A DNA stretch of 14,964 nt from Sphingomonadaceae bacterium (GCA_016462305.1 JAEMTM010000020.1:5908-20871), one strand, 5' to 3'; shown: positions 1 through 7,078, counted from the first letter of the stretch. Numbers and translations are program-made. The notes: generated from the sequence alone by a model not told the origin.

Positions 1-256
1 GCGCAATCTGAACGATAGGTGGACGTTCCGCAGGTTGTTCCGGCGTCCGTTCGGCCCGTTCCTCTTGCCGTTCGGCACGTGCCTCTTGCCGTTCGGCACG
101 TTCCTCTTGCCGTTCGGCACGCCGCTCCTCACGCTGAATATCCGCAACGTCATCAACCATCATATCGGCGCTAACGGGTGCGACCGGGTCGGCATGCGCC
201 GATATGGACGAAAGCGCTGTCGCGGTCACCAAAGTCATCAGAATGTATTTTTTCAT
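1..256 (-). CDS. Exported Arg/Glu-rich repeat protein, N-terminal part (runs off the left edge)
   Basis: Reading leftward from an ATG at 256, an open frame runs to the window edge without a stop, giving 85 residues. Residues 1-22 look like a Sec signal peptide: MKKY, a hydrophobic stretch, then an SAHA|DP cleavage-like site. After a short acidic stretch, residues of about 43-70 are a charged repeat of ERAERQE-type heptads, followed by a Pro/Glu segment. A GGGGA about 6 bases upstream of the ATG could serve as ribosome binding site. Small exported proteins with RAERQ-rich segments, including RcnB-family proteins, are common in sphingomonads, but the part that would show an RcnB domain lies outside the window. 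The assignment is therefore open: exported and low-complexity is what can be seen, function is unknown. The frame on the opposite strand over the same stretch (PFGTFLL repeats) is a by-product of the repeat. Confidence 0.7.
   Translation of the reverse strand, partial: MKKYILMTLVTATALSSISAHADPVAPVSADMMVDDVADIQREERRAERQEERAERQEARAERQEERAERTPEQPAERPPIVQIA
48..131. repeat. 21-bp tandem repeat, four units, within the exported-protein gene
   Basis: Four near-identical 21-base units follow one another (48-68, 69-89, 90-110, 111-131), each beginning CGTTCGG on the plus strand. Twenty-one bases equal seven codons, so copy-number change keeps the frame of the minus-strand gene, adding or removing one ERAERQE-type heptad. 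The fourth unit is diverged at its right end. There are no spacers, so this is not a CRISPR array. Confidence 0.85.
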
Positions 257-380
257 GGCAGGTCCCCATGGCAGAGGCACCATGCGTCTGCGTGAGGCAC
301 GGACTGCACCGATTCTGCTGAAGCGAAGCTGAACTATGTATTCATGTTCATGAAAGGAGGCTTTTTGATGAACAACGGTG

Positions 381-1094
381 TCAGCGGATCTTGTTGAACG
401 GAATATCCATGACCGGAAACTGCTCCCATCCGGTAAAATCAAAATGCCAATGTTCATGGGATAGGCCAACAAAGCCCTCTGCCTCCAAATAGCGTGCCAG
501 CCGCGCACGGTTGGCAATCGCCGCCGCAGATGCGCCCATATAATCACGGTGCGCTTTTTCCGAAAAATCATCGAACTCGCTGGGCATTTCGACAAGCTGA
601 CCAGTTTGCAGATCATGCAAGGTCAAATCGACCGCGCAGCCGCGATTATGTTTTGACCCGCGTCTGGGGTTGGCGACATATTCCTTTTTCGGGCCAACCG
701 GCGTTGCGTCCCACAGCTTTTTGGTAATGCGCCACGGGCGATACGCATCGTAAATGGTCAGGCCAAAGCCATCGGACTGCGCCATTTTGCTGGCGCGCAC
801 GAGGGCTGATGCGGCGGGTGCGGCCAAAAAGGCGCGGGCCTCATCATATAACACCTGGCCGGTAAAATTATTTGTCGTTGCATAACGCATATCGAGCCGG
901 ATCGCGGGATCGAGCTTTATCAGCTCTAACAGCCGCTTGGGGTCATCGGGCCTGAGCGCGGCGGCCTTGTCCGCTGGAATGAACTGCACATCACGGTCGG
1001 GCCGTACGGACGCGCAGCCGACAAGCGGCAGGGCCGCCAAGCCAGAGGCGACCGCACGGCGCGAAAGGCTTATTCTGCGTCCTTCGCCAGCCAT
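381..1094 (-). CDS. D-alanyl-D-alanine dipeptidase (VanX/DdpX-like, peptidase M15D), predicted lipoprotein
   Basis: This 237-residue protein has the zinc dipeptidase signature of the VanX/DdpX family. SKHNRGCAVDLTL gives zinc ligands H149 and D156, EHWH gives catalytic-type E214 and ligand H217, and DAYRPWR contains R119, matching the transition-state arginine of VanX. The family cleaves D-Ala-D-Ala released from peptidoglycan. The N-terminus (SRRAVASGLAALPLVGC) combines a twin-arginine-like pair with a lipobox ending at C27, so it is probably an envelope lipoprotein. That location would suit recycling or scavenging rather than cytoplasmic vancomycin resistance, and no vanHA-type genes are nearby. 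The ATG lies inside accC, overlapping its end by 25 bases, with only a weak GAAG close to the start, so translation may depend on ribosomes finishing accC. No alternative in-frame start was found nearby. The family call is firm; the physiological role is inferred. Confidence 0.9.
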   Translation of the reverse strand: MAGEGRRISLSRRAVASGLAALPLVGCASVRPDRDVQFIPADKAAALRPDDPKRLLELIKLDPAIRLDMRYATTNNFTGQVLYDEARAFLAAPAASALVRASKMAQSDGFGLTIYDAYRPWRITKKLWDATPVGPKKEYVANPRRGSKHNRGCAVDLTLHDLQTGQLVEMPSEFDDFSEKAHRDYMGASAAAIANRARLARYLEAEGFVGLSHEHWHFDFTGWEQFPVMDIPFNKIR

Positions 1095-2419
1095 TCTTCA
1101 AGCCATTTGATGGTGTAATTGCCGTTCTGGAAATCAGGTTCTTCCAACAAGCGTTGATGCAAGGGAATGGTGGTCTTCATGCCCTGAATCACAAATTCGC
1201 CCAGCGCACGGCGCAAGCGCATCAGGCATCCTTCACGTGTCTGACCATAGACAATCAGCTTGGCAATCATGCTGTCATAATAAGGCGGAACCTTATAGCC
1301 ATGATATAGGCCGCTATCGACGCGCACATACAGGCCGCCGGGTGGGTGGTACCAGGTGACCGTGCCGGGCGACGGCATGAAGGTGCGCGGGTCTTCGGCG
1401 TTGATCCGGCATTCCACCGCATGGCCCGTGAAGGTCACATCCTCTTGGCTAAACGAAAGCGGCTTGCCTTCGGCCACGCGGATTTGTTCGCGCACCAGAT
1501 CAATGCCCGTGATCATTTCGGTGACAGGATGTTCGACCTGCAACCGCGTGTTCATTTCGATGAAATAAAATTCACCATTTTCCCACAAAAATTCGATGGT
1601 GCCCGCCCCGCGATAGCCCATATCGGCCATCGCCTTGGCGCAGATATTGCCCATATGATCCCGCTCGGCAGTCGCCAGCACGGGCGAGGGCGCTTCTTCC
1701 AAAACCTTTTGGTGACGCCGCTGCAAGGAACAATCGCGCTCTCCCAAATGGACGGCATGGCCATTGCCATCGCCGAAAATCTGGAATTCGATATGGCGCG
1801 GGTTGCCCAGATATTTTTCAAGATAGACCGTCGCATCGCCAAAGGCGGCTTTCGCTTCGGACCCTGCTTGCTGCATCTGGGTCTCCAGCTCTTCTTCGCT
1901 GTTCACGACCTTCATGCCGCGCCCGCCGCCACCCGACGCCGCCTTGATGATGACCGGATAGCCAATTTCGCGCGCTATGGCCTTGGCTTCGCCGACATCC
2001 TCAATCGCGCCGTCGGAGCCGGGGACAAGCGGCAAGCCCAATGCGCCTGCGGTCCGCTTCGCCTCCACCTTGTCGCCCATCGTGCGGATATGTTCGGGCT
2101 TGGGGCCAATCCATGTGATGTCGTGGCTTTCGACGATTTCGGCAAATTGGGCATTTTCCGACAAGAAACCATAGCCGGGGTGGATCGCATCGGCATGGCT
2201 GATTTCGGCGGCAGAGATAATCGCGGGAATGTTCAAATAGCTGTCGGCTGCCGATGGCGGTCCGATGCAAATTGCCTCATCCGCCAGCCGCACATGCATC
2301 GCGTCGGCATCTGCGGTGGAATGGACGGCAACCGTCTTGATCCCCATTTCATGCGCCGCACGGTGAATACGCAGCGCAATTTCGCCCCGGTTGGCGATAA
2401 GGATTTTTTCAATGGCCAT
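1070..2419 (-). CDS. accC: Biotin carboxylase subunit of acetyl-CoA carboxylase
   Basis: The product (449 residues, the usual AccC length) carboxylates biotin on AccB using ATP and bicarbonate, the first half-reaction of malonyl-CoA synthesis for fatty acids. The N-terminal biotin-carboxylase domain starts IEKILIANRGEIA. An ATP-grasp domain follows, with the glycine-rich loop ASGGGGRGMK at 161-170, the K117 region (MGDKVEAKR), and FIEMNTRLQVEHPVTE, which supplies metal and substrate-binding glutamates and asparagine. The C-terminal domain contains RINAEDP and the PYYDSMIAKLI segment. Two bases separate it from the accB stop, so the two genes are co-transcribed and probably translationally coupled. 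The last 25 bases also encode the start of the dipeptidase gene. There is no sign of damage. Confidence 0.98.
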   Translation of the reverse strand: MAIEKILIANRGEIALRIHRAAHEMGIKTVAVHSTADADAMHVRLADEAICIGPPSAADSYLNIPAIISAAEISHADAIHPGYGFLSENAQFAEIVESHDITWIGPKPEHIRTMGDKVEAKRTAGALGLPLVPGSDGAIEDVGEAKAIAREIGYPVIIKAASGGGGRGMKVVNSEEELETQMQQAGSEAKAAFGDATVYLEKYLGNPRHIEFQIFGDGNGHAVHLGERDCSLQRRHQKVLEEAPSPVLATAERDHMGNICAKAMADMGYRGAGTIEFLWENGEFYFIEMNTRLQVEHPVTEMITGIDLVREQIRVAEGKPLSFSQEDVTFTGHAVECRINAEDPRTFMPSPGTVTWYHPPGGLYVRVDSGLYHGYKVPPYYDSMIAKLIVYGQTREGCLMRLRRALGEFVIQGMKTTIPLHQRLLEEPDFQNGNYTIKWLEEWLAKDAE

Positions 2420-2421
2420 GT

Positions 2422-2901
2422 CTACGCAATCACCAACAGGGGCTGGTCAAATTCGACCGGCTGGCCGCTTTCGACCAAGATTTCGGTGACTGTGCCCGAT
2501 ATGGCGGCGACAATCGGGTTCATGACCTTCATCGCCTCAATTATCAAAACCGTATCGCCGGCCTTCACTTGCTGACCCACGCTGACAAAGGGCGGTGCAT
2601 CGGGTTCGGGGGCAAGATAGGCCGTGCCGACCATCGGTGATTTCATCGCGTTGGCGGATATGGCAGGTGCGCTTGGCGCGGTTGCTGCGGGTGCCGATGC
2701 GGGTGCTGCTGCGGGTGGCGCGACGGGCGCTGCCATCATCGGCGCTGAAACGGCGGTCATATTGCGGGATACGCGAATTTTGCGTTCGCCGTCCTCAACC
2801 GCAATTTCACTCAGCCCCGTGTCATTGAGCATCGCCGCCAGTTCGCGGACGAGGTCCGTGTCGACTTGCATACTGCCAGTAGTTCCTGTCTTTGCCGCCA
2901 T
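2422..2901 (-). CDS. accB: Biotin carboxyl carrier protein of acetyl-CoA carboxylase
   Basis: This 159-residue protein carries the biotin swung between biotin carboxylase and carboxyltransferase. Its layout is typical: an N-terminal segment (VDTDLVRELAAMLNDTGLSEIAVEDG), an Ala/Pro-rich flexible linker at about 51-80, and a C-terminal biotinyl domain with the attachment motif EAMKVMNP, K125 being the biotinylated lysine. The motif reads KVM where KMM or KLM is more usual, a conservative change. The ATG at 2901 is supported by an AAGGAG ribosome binding site eight bases upstream, the best one in this gene cluster. AroQ lies 45 or so bases upstream on the same strand and accC immediately downstream, an order common in proteobacteria. 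Confidence 0.97.
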   Translation of the reverse strand: MAAKTGTTGSMQVDTDLVRELAAMLNDTGLSEIAVEDGERKIRVSRNMTAVSAPMMAAPVAPPAAAPASAPAATAPSAPAISANAMKSPMVGTAYLAPEPDAPPFVSVGQQVKAGDTVLIIEAMKVMNPIVAAISGTVTEILVESGQPVEFDQPLLVIA

Positions 2902-2946
2902 GTAAAACTCCTTAACGCCCCTGAATTTGCTTTGGAGCGCCTAATG

Positions 2947-3387
2947 TCAAAGTTGTAACGCTACGTCCAGCGCCAGTTCGTAGGACTTTGCGCCATGTCC
3001 GGCAAATATTGCTTTTGCGGCCATGCCAACATAGCTAAAATGCCGAAAATTTTCCCGCTGATGCGGGTCGGATAAATGCACCTCAAACACCGGGACAGTA
3101 ATCGCCTTGATCGCGTCCAAGATCGCGATGGACGTGTGCGTATAGCCAGCAGCATTCAACAGCACCGCCTTTGCGCCGACGGCTTGCGCTTCATGCAGCC
3201 AATCGATCAAATGGCCTTCATGGTTGGACTGCCGAAAATCAATGACGGCCCCTGCGGCACGCGCACGGTCGTCCAAATGGCCGGCAATATCATCCAGCGT
3301 ATCTGTGCCGTAAATTTCCGGCTCTCTTGTGCCAAGCAAATTGAGATTTGGTCCGTTCAGAACAAAGATTACCGGCTGGTCAGCCAA
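2947..3387 (-). CDS. aroQ: Type II 3-dehydroquinate dehydratase
   Basis: The enzyme dehydrates 3-dehydroquinate to 3-dehydroshikimate in aromatic amino acid synthesis. The type II signature is complete: VLNGPNLNLLGTREPEIYG with the catalytic tyrosine (Y26 from the chosen start), LLNAAGYTHTS (H84), and EVHLSDPHQRENFRHFSY with catalytic H104 and R111. I chose the TTG at 3387 (146 residues) because a GGGGA lies six bases upstream and the protein then begins ADQPVIFVLNGPN, as family members do. An ATG at 3429 would add 14 residues with no family counterpart and has only a cramped GGTGAG. A TATAGT -10-like hexamer just upstream of 3429 would leave almost no leader for that longer form. It heads the accB-accC-dipeptidase run and is divergent from the thiamine gene. 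Confidence 0.95.
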   Translation of the reverse strand: MADQPVIFVLNGPNLNLLGTREPEIYGTDTLDDIAGHLDDRARAAGAVIDFRQSNHEGHLIDWLHEAQAVGAKAVLLNAAGYTHTSIAILDAIKAITVPVFEVHLSDPHQRENFRHFSYVGMAAKAIFAGHGAKSYELALDVALQL

Positions 3388-3475
3388 AGTATATTCCCCA
3401 GATAATGTCAAAGCAGCGGTTGCGCACATTGCTCACCCGTCACTATATGCCCGCAAATAAAAATTGCGAGATGAA

Positions 3476-4483
3476 ATGACCTCTAATCTGTCCTCCGACA
3501 ATATTGCCCTGACGCTCAATGGCGAGCTGCGCCGTTTTCGCAGCCACGCCACCGTTGCCGATCTTGTCCGCGACATTGGCCTTGATCCGGCCAAGGTCGC
3601 TGTTGAACGCAATCTGGAGATTGTCTCCCGATCAACATTGGAAGATGTTGTGCTGGCCGATGGCGATAGGTTGGAGATCGTCCATTTTGTCGGCGGCGGG
3701 CAGGACAGCGCCCCGAACGATAGCTGGACAGTGGCGGGACGCAATTTTCATTCGCGGCTGATTGTCGGCACGGGCAAATATAAGGATTTTGAACAAAACG
3801 CCGCCGCGCTTGTGGCGTCGGGCGCCCAGATTATCACCGTGGCCGTGCGGCGCGTGAATGTGTCGGACCCCAAGGCACCGATGTTGACCGATTATATTGA
3901 CCCAAAGAAATACACCTATCTGCCCAATACCGCCGGATGCTTCACCGCCGATGATGCGATACGCACCTTGCGGCTGGCGCGCGAGGCGGGCGGCTGGGAT
4001 CTGGTTAAGCTAGAGGTATTGGGCGAGGCCAAGACGCTGTATCCCGATATGCGCGAAACGTTAAAGGCGACTGAGGTTTTGGCCAAGGAGGGTTTCCTGC
4101 CGATGGTCTATTGCGTCGATGATCCGATTGCCGCCAAACAATTGGAAGACGCAGGCGCAGTGGCCGTGATGCCGCTTGGTGCACCCATTGGTTCGGGGCT
4201 TGGTATTCAAAACCGCGTGACCATTCGCTTGATTGTCGAAGGCGCGAAGGTTCCGGTTCTGGTCGATGCGGGCGTCGGAACCGCGTCCGATGCTGCCGTG
4301 GCGATGGAACTGGGCTGCGATGGCGTGTTGATGAACACTGCGATTGCCGAGGCCAAGAATCCTATCGCCATGGCAACGGCGATGAAATTGGCGGTCGAAT
4401 CGGGCCGCATGGCCTATTTGGCGGGCCGAATGGGGCGGCGATTATATGCGGACCCCTCCAGCCCGCTCGCTGGCCTGATTTAG
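3476..4483 (+). CDS. thiG: Fused ThiS-ThiG: sulfur carrier plus thiazole synthase
   Basis: The protein (335 residues from the ATG at 3476) joins a ThiS-like ubiquitin-fold sulfur carrier (about 10-75) to a full thiazole synthase ThiG (about 85-330). ThiG condenses deoxyxylulose phosphate, dehydroglycine and the ThiS thiocarboxylate into the thiazole of thiamine. The ThiG part shows the Schiff-base lysine in DLVKLEVLG (K178), VGTGKYKDF, and the phosphate-binding GAPIGSGLGI and VDAGVGTASDAA segments. The ThiS part ends VHFVGGG at 73-75, so the diglycine that must become a thiocarboxylate is internal. Such fusions are known in alphaproteobacteria. A TTG at 3464 is in frame but lacks a clear ribosome site; the ATG has only a short GAG ahead. 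No other thiamine genes and no TPP riboswitch are visible nearby. Confidence 0.95.
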   Translation: MTSNLSSDNIALTLNGELRRFRSHATVADLVRDIGLDPAKVAVERNLEIVSRSTLEDVVLADGDRLEIVHFVGGGQDSAPNDSWTVAGRNFHSRLIVGTGKYKDFEQNAAALVASGAQIITVAVRRVNVSDPKAPMLTDYIDPKKYTYLPNTAGCFTADDAIRTLRLAREAGGWDLVKLEVLGEAKTLYPDMRETLKATEVLAKEGFLPMVYCVDDPIAAKQLEDAGAVAVMPLGAPIGSGLGIQNRVTIRLIVEGAKVPVLVDAGVGTASDAAVAMELGCDGVLMNTAIAEAKNPIAMATAMKLAVESGRMAYLAGRMGRRLYADPSSPLAGLI

Positions 4484-4517
4484 GGCCGATTTTGCTATCG
4501 ACGAAATGGCCAATATA

Positions 4518-4563
4518 GTCGTTGGTCGATCAATTTGGTGCGTTGGCCGTGACGTTGGTCGAA
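4518..4563 (+). promoter_or_regulatory. Candidate LytTR-type operator: direct repeats upstream of urcA
   Basis: Three related 10-mers lie in the 261-base gap before urcA: GTTGGTCGAT (4521-4530), GTTGGCCGTG (4542-4551) and GTTGGTCGAA (4554-4563). The first two start 21 bases apart, two helical turns, which is the arrangement LytTR-domain regulators bind. With the three preceding bases, the third copy (GACGTTGGT) matches 8 of 9 positions of the published LytTR half-site pattern [TA][AC][CA]GTTN[AG][TG]; the first and second match 7. The same core recurs upstream of the neighbouring histidine kinase gene. That this is an operator is inference. The rest of the gap (4564-4744) shows no gene or convincing promoter, and the site is about 180 bases from the urcA start. 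Confidence 0.4.
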
Positions 4564-4744
4564 CCATCGACGCTTTGTTGCGCTTTATCGAAACTGACAT
4601 GCTTGGGTAACACAGTTGGCGTATCTGTGAATCCGTAGGCGGGGCGCATTTCATGCTCAACAGCTTGGGATGTTTATCCGCCTGCAATCCTCTCCCCCCT
4701 TTGGCTTACGGCCCAACGCCGCAGCCAATTTGAAAGGTATATGT

Positions 4745-5086
4745 ATGGCACACCCCAAGCACATGACATTATCGTTGACCCTTGCCTGCTTTATGATGGC
4801 CACCACGCCCGCCATGGCCAAAGCAAAGACGCAGGATATTCGTCACGCCGATCTTGATCTTTCGTCTGCGGAAGGCCGCGAGCTTCTGCAAACGCGCATT
4901 CGGCAAGCCGTTCAGCACGTATGCGGCAGCCCGCGTAGGGCCTCCATCGTGGAGAACCAAAGCCAGCGCAATTGCGAAAAAGAGGCCTATCTGAAGGCCG
5001 CCTCGGCAAGCGAACGGGTTGTTTCCGCTTATCTGGAAAAGCGCGGCCTTGCTCTCAATAGCACAGCAAGCGTCACTTCCGACTGA
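4745..5086 (+). CDS. UrcA family exported protein
   Basis: This is a 113-residue protein with a Sec signal peptide (hydrophobic 8-20, AMA cleavage region near 23-25) and the UrcA-family pattern: DLDLSSAEGRELLQTRIRQAVQHVCG followed by a second cysteine (C60 and C77), then KEAYLKAASASERV. The two cysteines probably form a disulfide after export. The molecular function of the family is unknown; members are abundant in sphingomonads and Caulobacter relatives. The start is set by AAAGG seven bases before the ATG at 4745; an upstream TTG/ATG extension to 4670 would put charged residues ahead of the signal peptide. It converges on the LytTR regulator gene, shares its terminator, and has LytTR-like direct repeats upstream, so control by the adjacent two-component pair is plausible but unproven. 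Confidence 0.9.
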   Translation: MAHPKHMTLSLTLACFMMATTPAMAKAKTQDIRHADLDLSSAEGRELLQTRIRQAVQHVCGSPRRASIVENQSQRNCEKEAYLKAASASERVVSAYLEKRGLALNSTASVTSD

Positions 5087-5101
5087 TCATCACAGTTCTA
5101 T

Positions 5102-5131
5102 AAAACTCCGGCAGACCTCTGCCGGAGTTTT
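5102..5131. terminator. Bidirectional rho-independent terminator between urcA and the LytTR regulator gene
   Basis: A perfect inverted repeat (arm ACTCCGGCAGA, mirrored after a two-base centre, so the innermost pair must open) is flanked by an A-run on the left and a T-run on the right. It reads as a terminator on both strands. It begins 15 bases after the urcA stop and directly abuts the stop codon of the response regulator gene on the other strand. Confidence 0.93.
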
Positions 5132-5875
5132 TTATTTGCCAGCAATCCGTTTGACATCGGCGAGATATTTTCGCCCGATGCGCATAGTGTGTTCTTCGCC
5201 CAGCAGCGCCTGCCAGACCCCGCCACCTTCATGCCGCAGTCCCGTGATGAGATCGCTGCGCACAATATGGCTGCGGTGAATGCGCTGAAACCGTTCGGGG
5301 TCCAATCTTTGTTCCAGCGCAGAAATCGTCTGGTGCAGCAAATAGCTGCGGCCATTGGTATGCAGCCGCATATAATCCCGTTCGGCCTCAACCCGTTCAA
5401 TATCCGCGACAGAGACGCGAATAAGCTCCGCACGGTGGGATACCCAAAATTCATTTGCGTAACGACCGTTCGTTTTTGCCGAAAGCGCGGGCGCGGGCTT
5501 CTCGGCGTCGGGTGCGCCAGTTGCCCGCATGATCGCACGGCCAAGACGTTCGCTCGACACAGGTTTCAGCACATAGTCCACCACGTCTAAGTCAAACGCG
5601 TCAACCGCGAAATTATCATAAGCGGTGATCAGGATGATTGCGGGTTTTTTGGGCATTAGTCCCAAGGCGCGGGCGGCGTTGATGCCGTTCATTCGGGGCA
5701 TACCTATATCCAGAAAAATAAGGTCTGGGGTCAATGTTTGGGCAATACGCAGTGCTTCTACGCCGTCATTGGCCGTGCCCACGATTTCGATCATGGGGTG
5801 ATCTGCGCTCAATATTTGCAAGCGCTCAATGGCCAGTGGCTCGTCATCGACAATCAACGTTCGCAGCCGCTTCAT
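5132..5875 (-). CDS. LytTR-family response regulator
   Basis: This 247-residue DNA-binding response regulator has a receiver domain at 1-120 with acidic D10/D11 (LIVDDEP), phospho-acceptor D56 (FLDIGMP), T84-region ITAYD and K104 (LKPV). A linker leads to a C-terminal LytTR domain at about 140-247 (VSVADIERVEAERDYMRLHT, HQTISALEQRL, FQRIHRSHIVR), which binds direct-repeat DNA. Its start overlaps the end of the kinase gene by four bases (ATGA), so the two are translated as a pair. The partner kinase phosphorylates D56. Likely targets are unknown. Direct repeats matching LytTR sites sit upstream of the kinase gene and of urcA, so autoregulation plus control of urcA is the simplest guess. Confidence 0.95.
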   Translation of the reverse strand: MKRLRTLIVDDEPLAIERLQILSADHPMIEIVGTANDGVEALRIAQTLTPDLIFLDIGMPRMNGINAARALGLMPKKPAIILITAYDNFAVDAFDLDVVDYVLKPVSSERLGRAIMRATGAPDAEKPAPALSAKTNGRYANEFWVSHRAELIRVSVADIERVEAERDYMRLHTNGRSYLLHQTISALEQRLDPERFQRIHRSHIVRSDLITGLRHEGGGVWQALLGEEHTMRIGRKYLADVKRIAGK

Positions 5876-7041
5876 CGGGCTATCCTCCGGTTCAGGGGTA
5901 AAGTCAGCATGGCGACAAAGCCCCCGCCACGAATCGCTTGCGTATCGAGCCGCGCCGCCGACTTATAACGTGCCTCCAATCGGTCGCGGACATTGGCCAA
6001 GCCAATGCCGTTTCCGCCAACATGGTCCGGATCGACGGCTTCGCCATCATCCAAGACGCTGAGGATAAGAACATCGCCCTCACTCTTCGCGCTGATGGTC
6101 AATTCTACCGGACGGGTGGTGCGCGAGACACCATATTTTATCGCGTTTTCGACCAAAGGTTGCAGGATTAATGCCGGGACATGCTGCCCCATCACTGCAT
6201 CGGGAATGTCGATTTTGACGCGCAGCCTTTTGGGATAACGCACGCTTTCAATTTCGAGATATAGCCGTTGCAGCTCGACTTCTTCTGCGAGCGTCACATC
6301 CTCCAGCGGGTCGGACGACAGGCTTGTCCGATAAAAATTGGACAGATTCTGGATCATCGCTTCGGCCTCTTTGGGCTTTCCAATCAGGACGAGGCTGGAA
6401 AGCGAATTCAGCGTATTGAACAGGAAATGCGGATTGACCTGATAGCGCAAGGAACGCAGCTCGGCATCTTGGGCCGCTTGGGCAAAGCGGGACATTTTGC
6501 GCTCGGCCTCGCGCACTTCACGGGCATAGCCAATGGCGACGTAGAACGCGCCCCATGCGATCAGGAAAAAATAATGCGTAATCGAAATATCGGCAATTTC
6601 CTGCCAAAATGACAGGCCCAGTTTTTCTTTCAAATCTTCAACCGAGCGGCCAATGCTTGGGTCCTTAAACAGGCTGATGGGGTCATAAAGGTAAAAGATA
6701 TAGAAATTGGCAGATGCCAATATCACGGCGCACGGAATGGCCCCGACGAAGGCACAGCCGACCCGAAAGCCAAGGGAGCGGCGGTCGGCCATACGCAACC
6801 CGACGTAAAGTATCCAGGTCACAAGCACGCCGGCCAACGCCACCATCAAGCGCCGTTCGAACAAGATAGCTTGCGCATTATAGTCCAGCAAAGCAGCGCG
6901 CAGGGTCACGACCAGCACATAAAAGGCCCAAAAGCCAGTGATGGTGAGCAATGCCACCTGGTGGCCAATGAGCGGTTGTGGGGACGTAGCTCTTTCCATA
7001 TCCTTCCATACCGTATTTTTCGCAGCTTGCACCACGTGCAT
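5872..7041 (-). CDS. LytS/YehU-type membrane sensor histidine kinase
   Basis: The 389-residue kinase has four predicted membrane helices (about 30-50, 65-83, 93-118, 153-172), a short coiled stretch, then the His_kinase domain with LRYQVNPHFLFNTLNSLSSL. H205 is the phosphorylated histidine. A GHKL ATPase domain follows: LVENAIKYG (N-box, about 297-304) and GNGIGLANVRDRL (G-box, about 343-355). No recognised ligand-binding domain exists outside the membrane, so the sensing part is the four-helix region, and the signal is unknown. The downstream LytTR regulator overlaps it by four bases. The start at 7041 has a weak GAG. A later ATG at 6999 follows a GGAAGGA that is too close to work, so the longer form is preferred, with some doubt. 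Confidence 0.93.
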   Translation of the reverse strand: MHVVQAAKNTVWKDMERATSPQPLIGHQVALLTITGFWAFYVLVVTLRAALLDYNAQAILFERRLMVALAGVLVTWILYVGLRMADRRSLGFRVGCAFVGAIPCAVILASANFYIFYLYDPISLFKDPSIGRSVEDLKEKLGLSFWQEIADISITHYFFLIAWGAFYVAIGYAREVREAERKMSRFAQAAQDAELRSLRYQVNPHFLFNTLNSLSSLVLIGKPKEAEAMIQNLSNFYRTSLSSDPLEDVTLAEEVELQRLYLEIESVRYPKRLRVKIDIPDAVMGQHVPALILQPLVENAIKYGVSRTTRPVELTISAKSEGDVLILSVLDDGEAVDPDHVGGNGIGLANVRDRLEARYKSAARLDTQAIRGGGFVAMLTLPLNRRIAR

Positions 7042-7045
7042 CGTT

Positions 7046-7078
7046 GCTCGTCGAACGCTGCGCCAAGTTCGTCGAATG
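7046..7078 (+). promoter_or_regulatory. Candidate LytTR-type operator: 12-bp direct repeats 21 bp apart, upstream of the kinase gene
   Basis: Two copies of G(C/T)TCGTCGAA(C/T)G lie at 7046-7057 and 7067-7078, identical at ten of twelve positions and exactly 21 bases apart. They end a few bases before the kinase ATG at 7041 (minus strand). The right copy with its preceding bases (CAAGTTCGT) matches 8 of 9 positions of the LytTR half-site pattern [TA][AC][CA]GTTN[AG][TG]; the left copy is poorer. GATAAT and TATAAC hexamers between the repeats and trmB could be -10 elements, which would put the repeats at or downstream of the transcription start. Autoregulation is therefore inferred, not shown. 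Confidence 0.4.

Noticed and set aside
48..131. Possible CRISPR array
   Set aside because: The repeats are directly adjacent with no spacers and encode a heptad repeat in a protein with a signal peptide.
1346..2575. 409-codon open frame on the plus strand opposite accC
   Set aside because: Its translation has no recognisable motifs and lies fully opposite accC and the end of accB, which have all family motifs. Long antisense frames are expected in GC-rich genes.
3388..3475. TPP riboswitch upstream of the thiamine gene
   Set aside because: The region is under 90 bases and the conserved THI-element blocks (CTGAGA and the downstream partner) are absent.
4670..4744. N-terminal extension of the UrcA protein
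   Set aside because: It would place 25 residues ahead of the signal peptide; AAAGG precedes the ATG at 4745.
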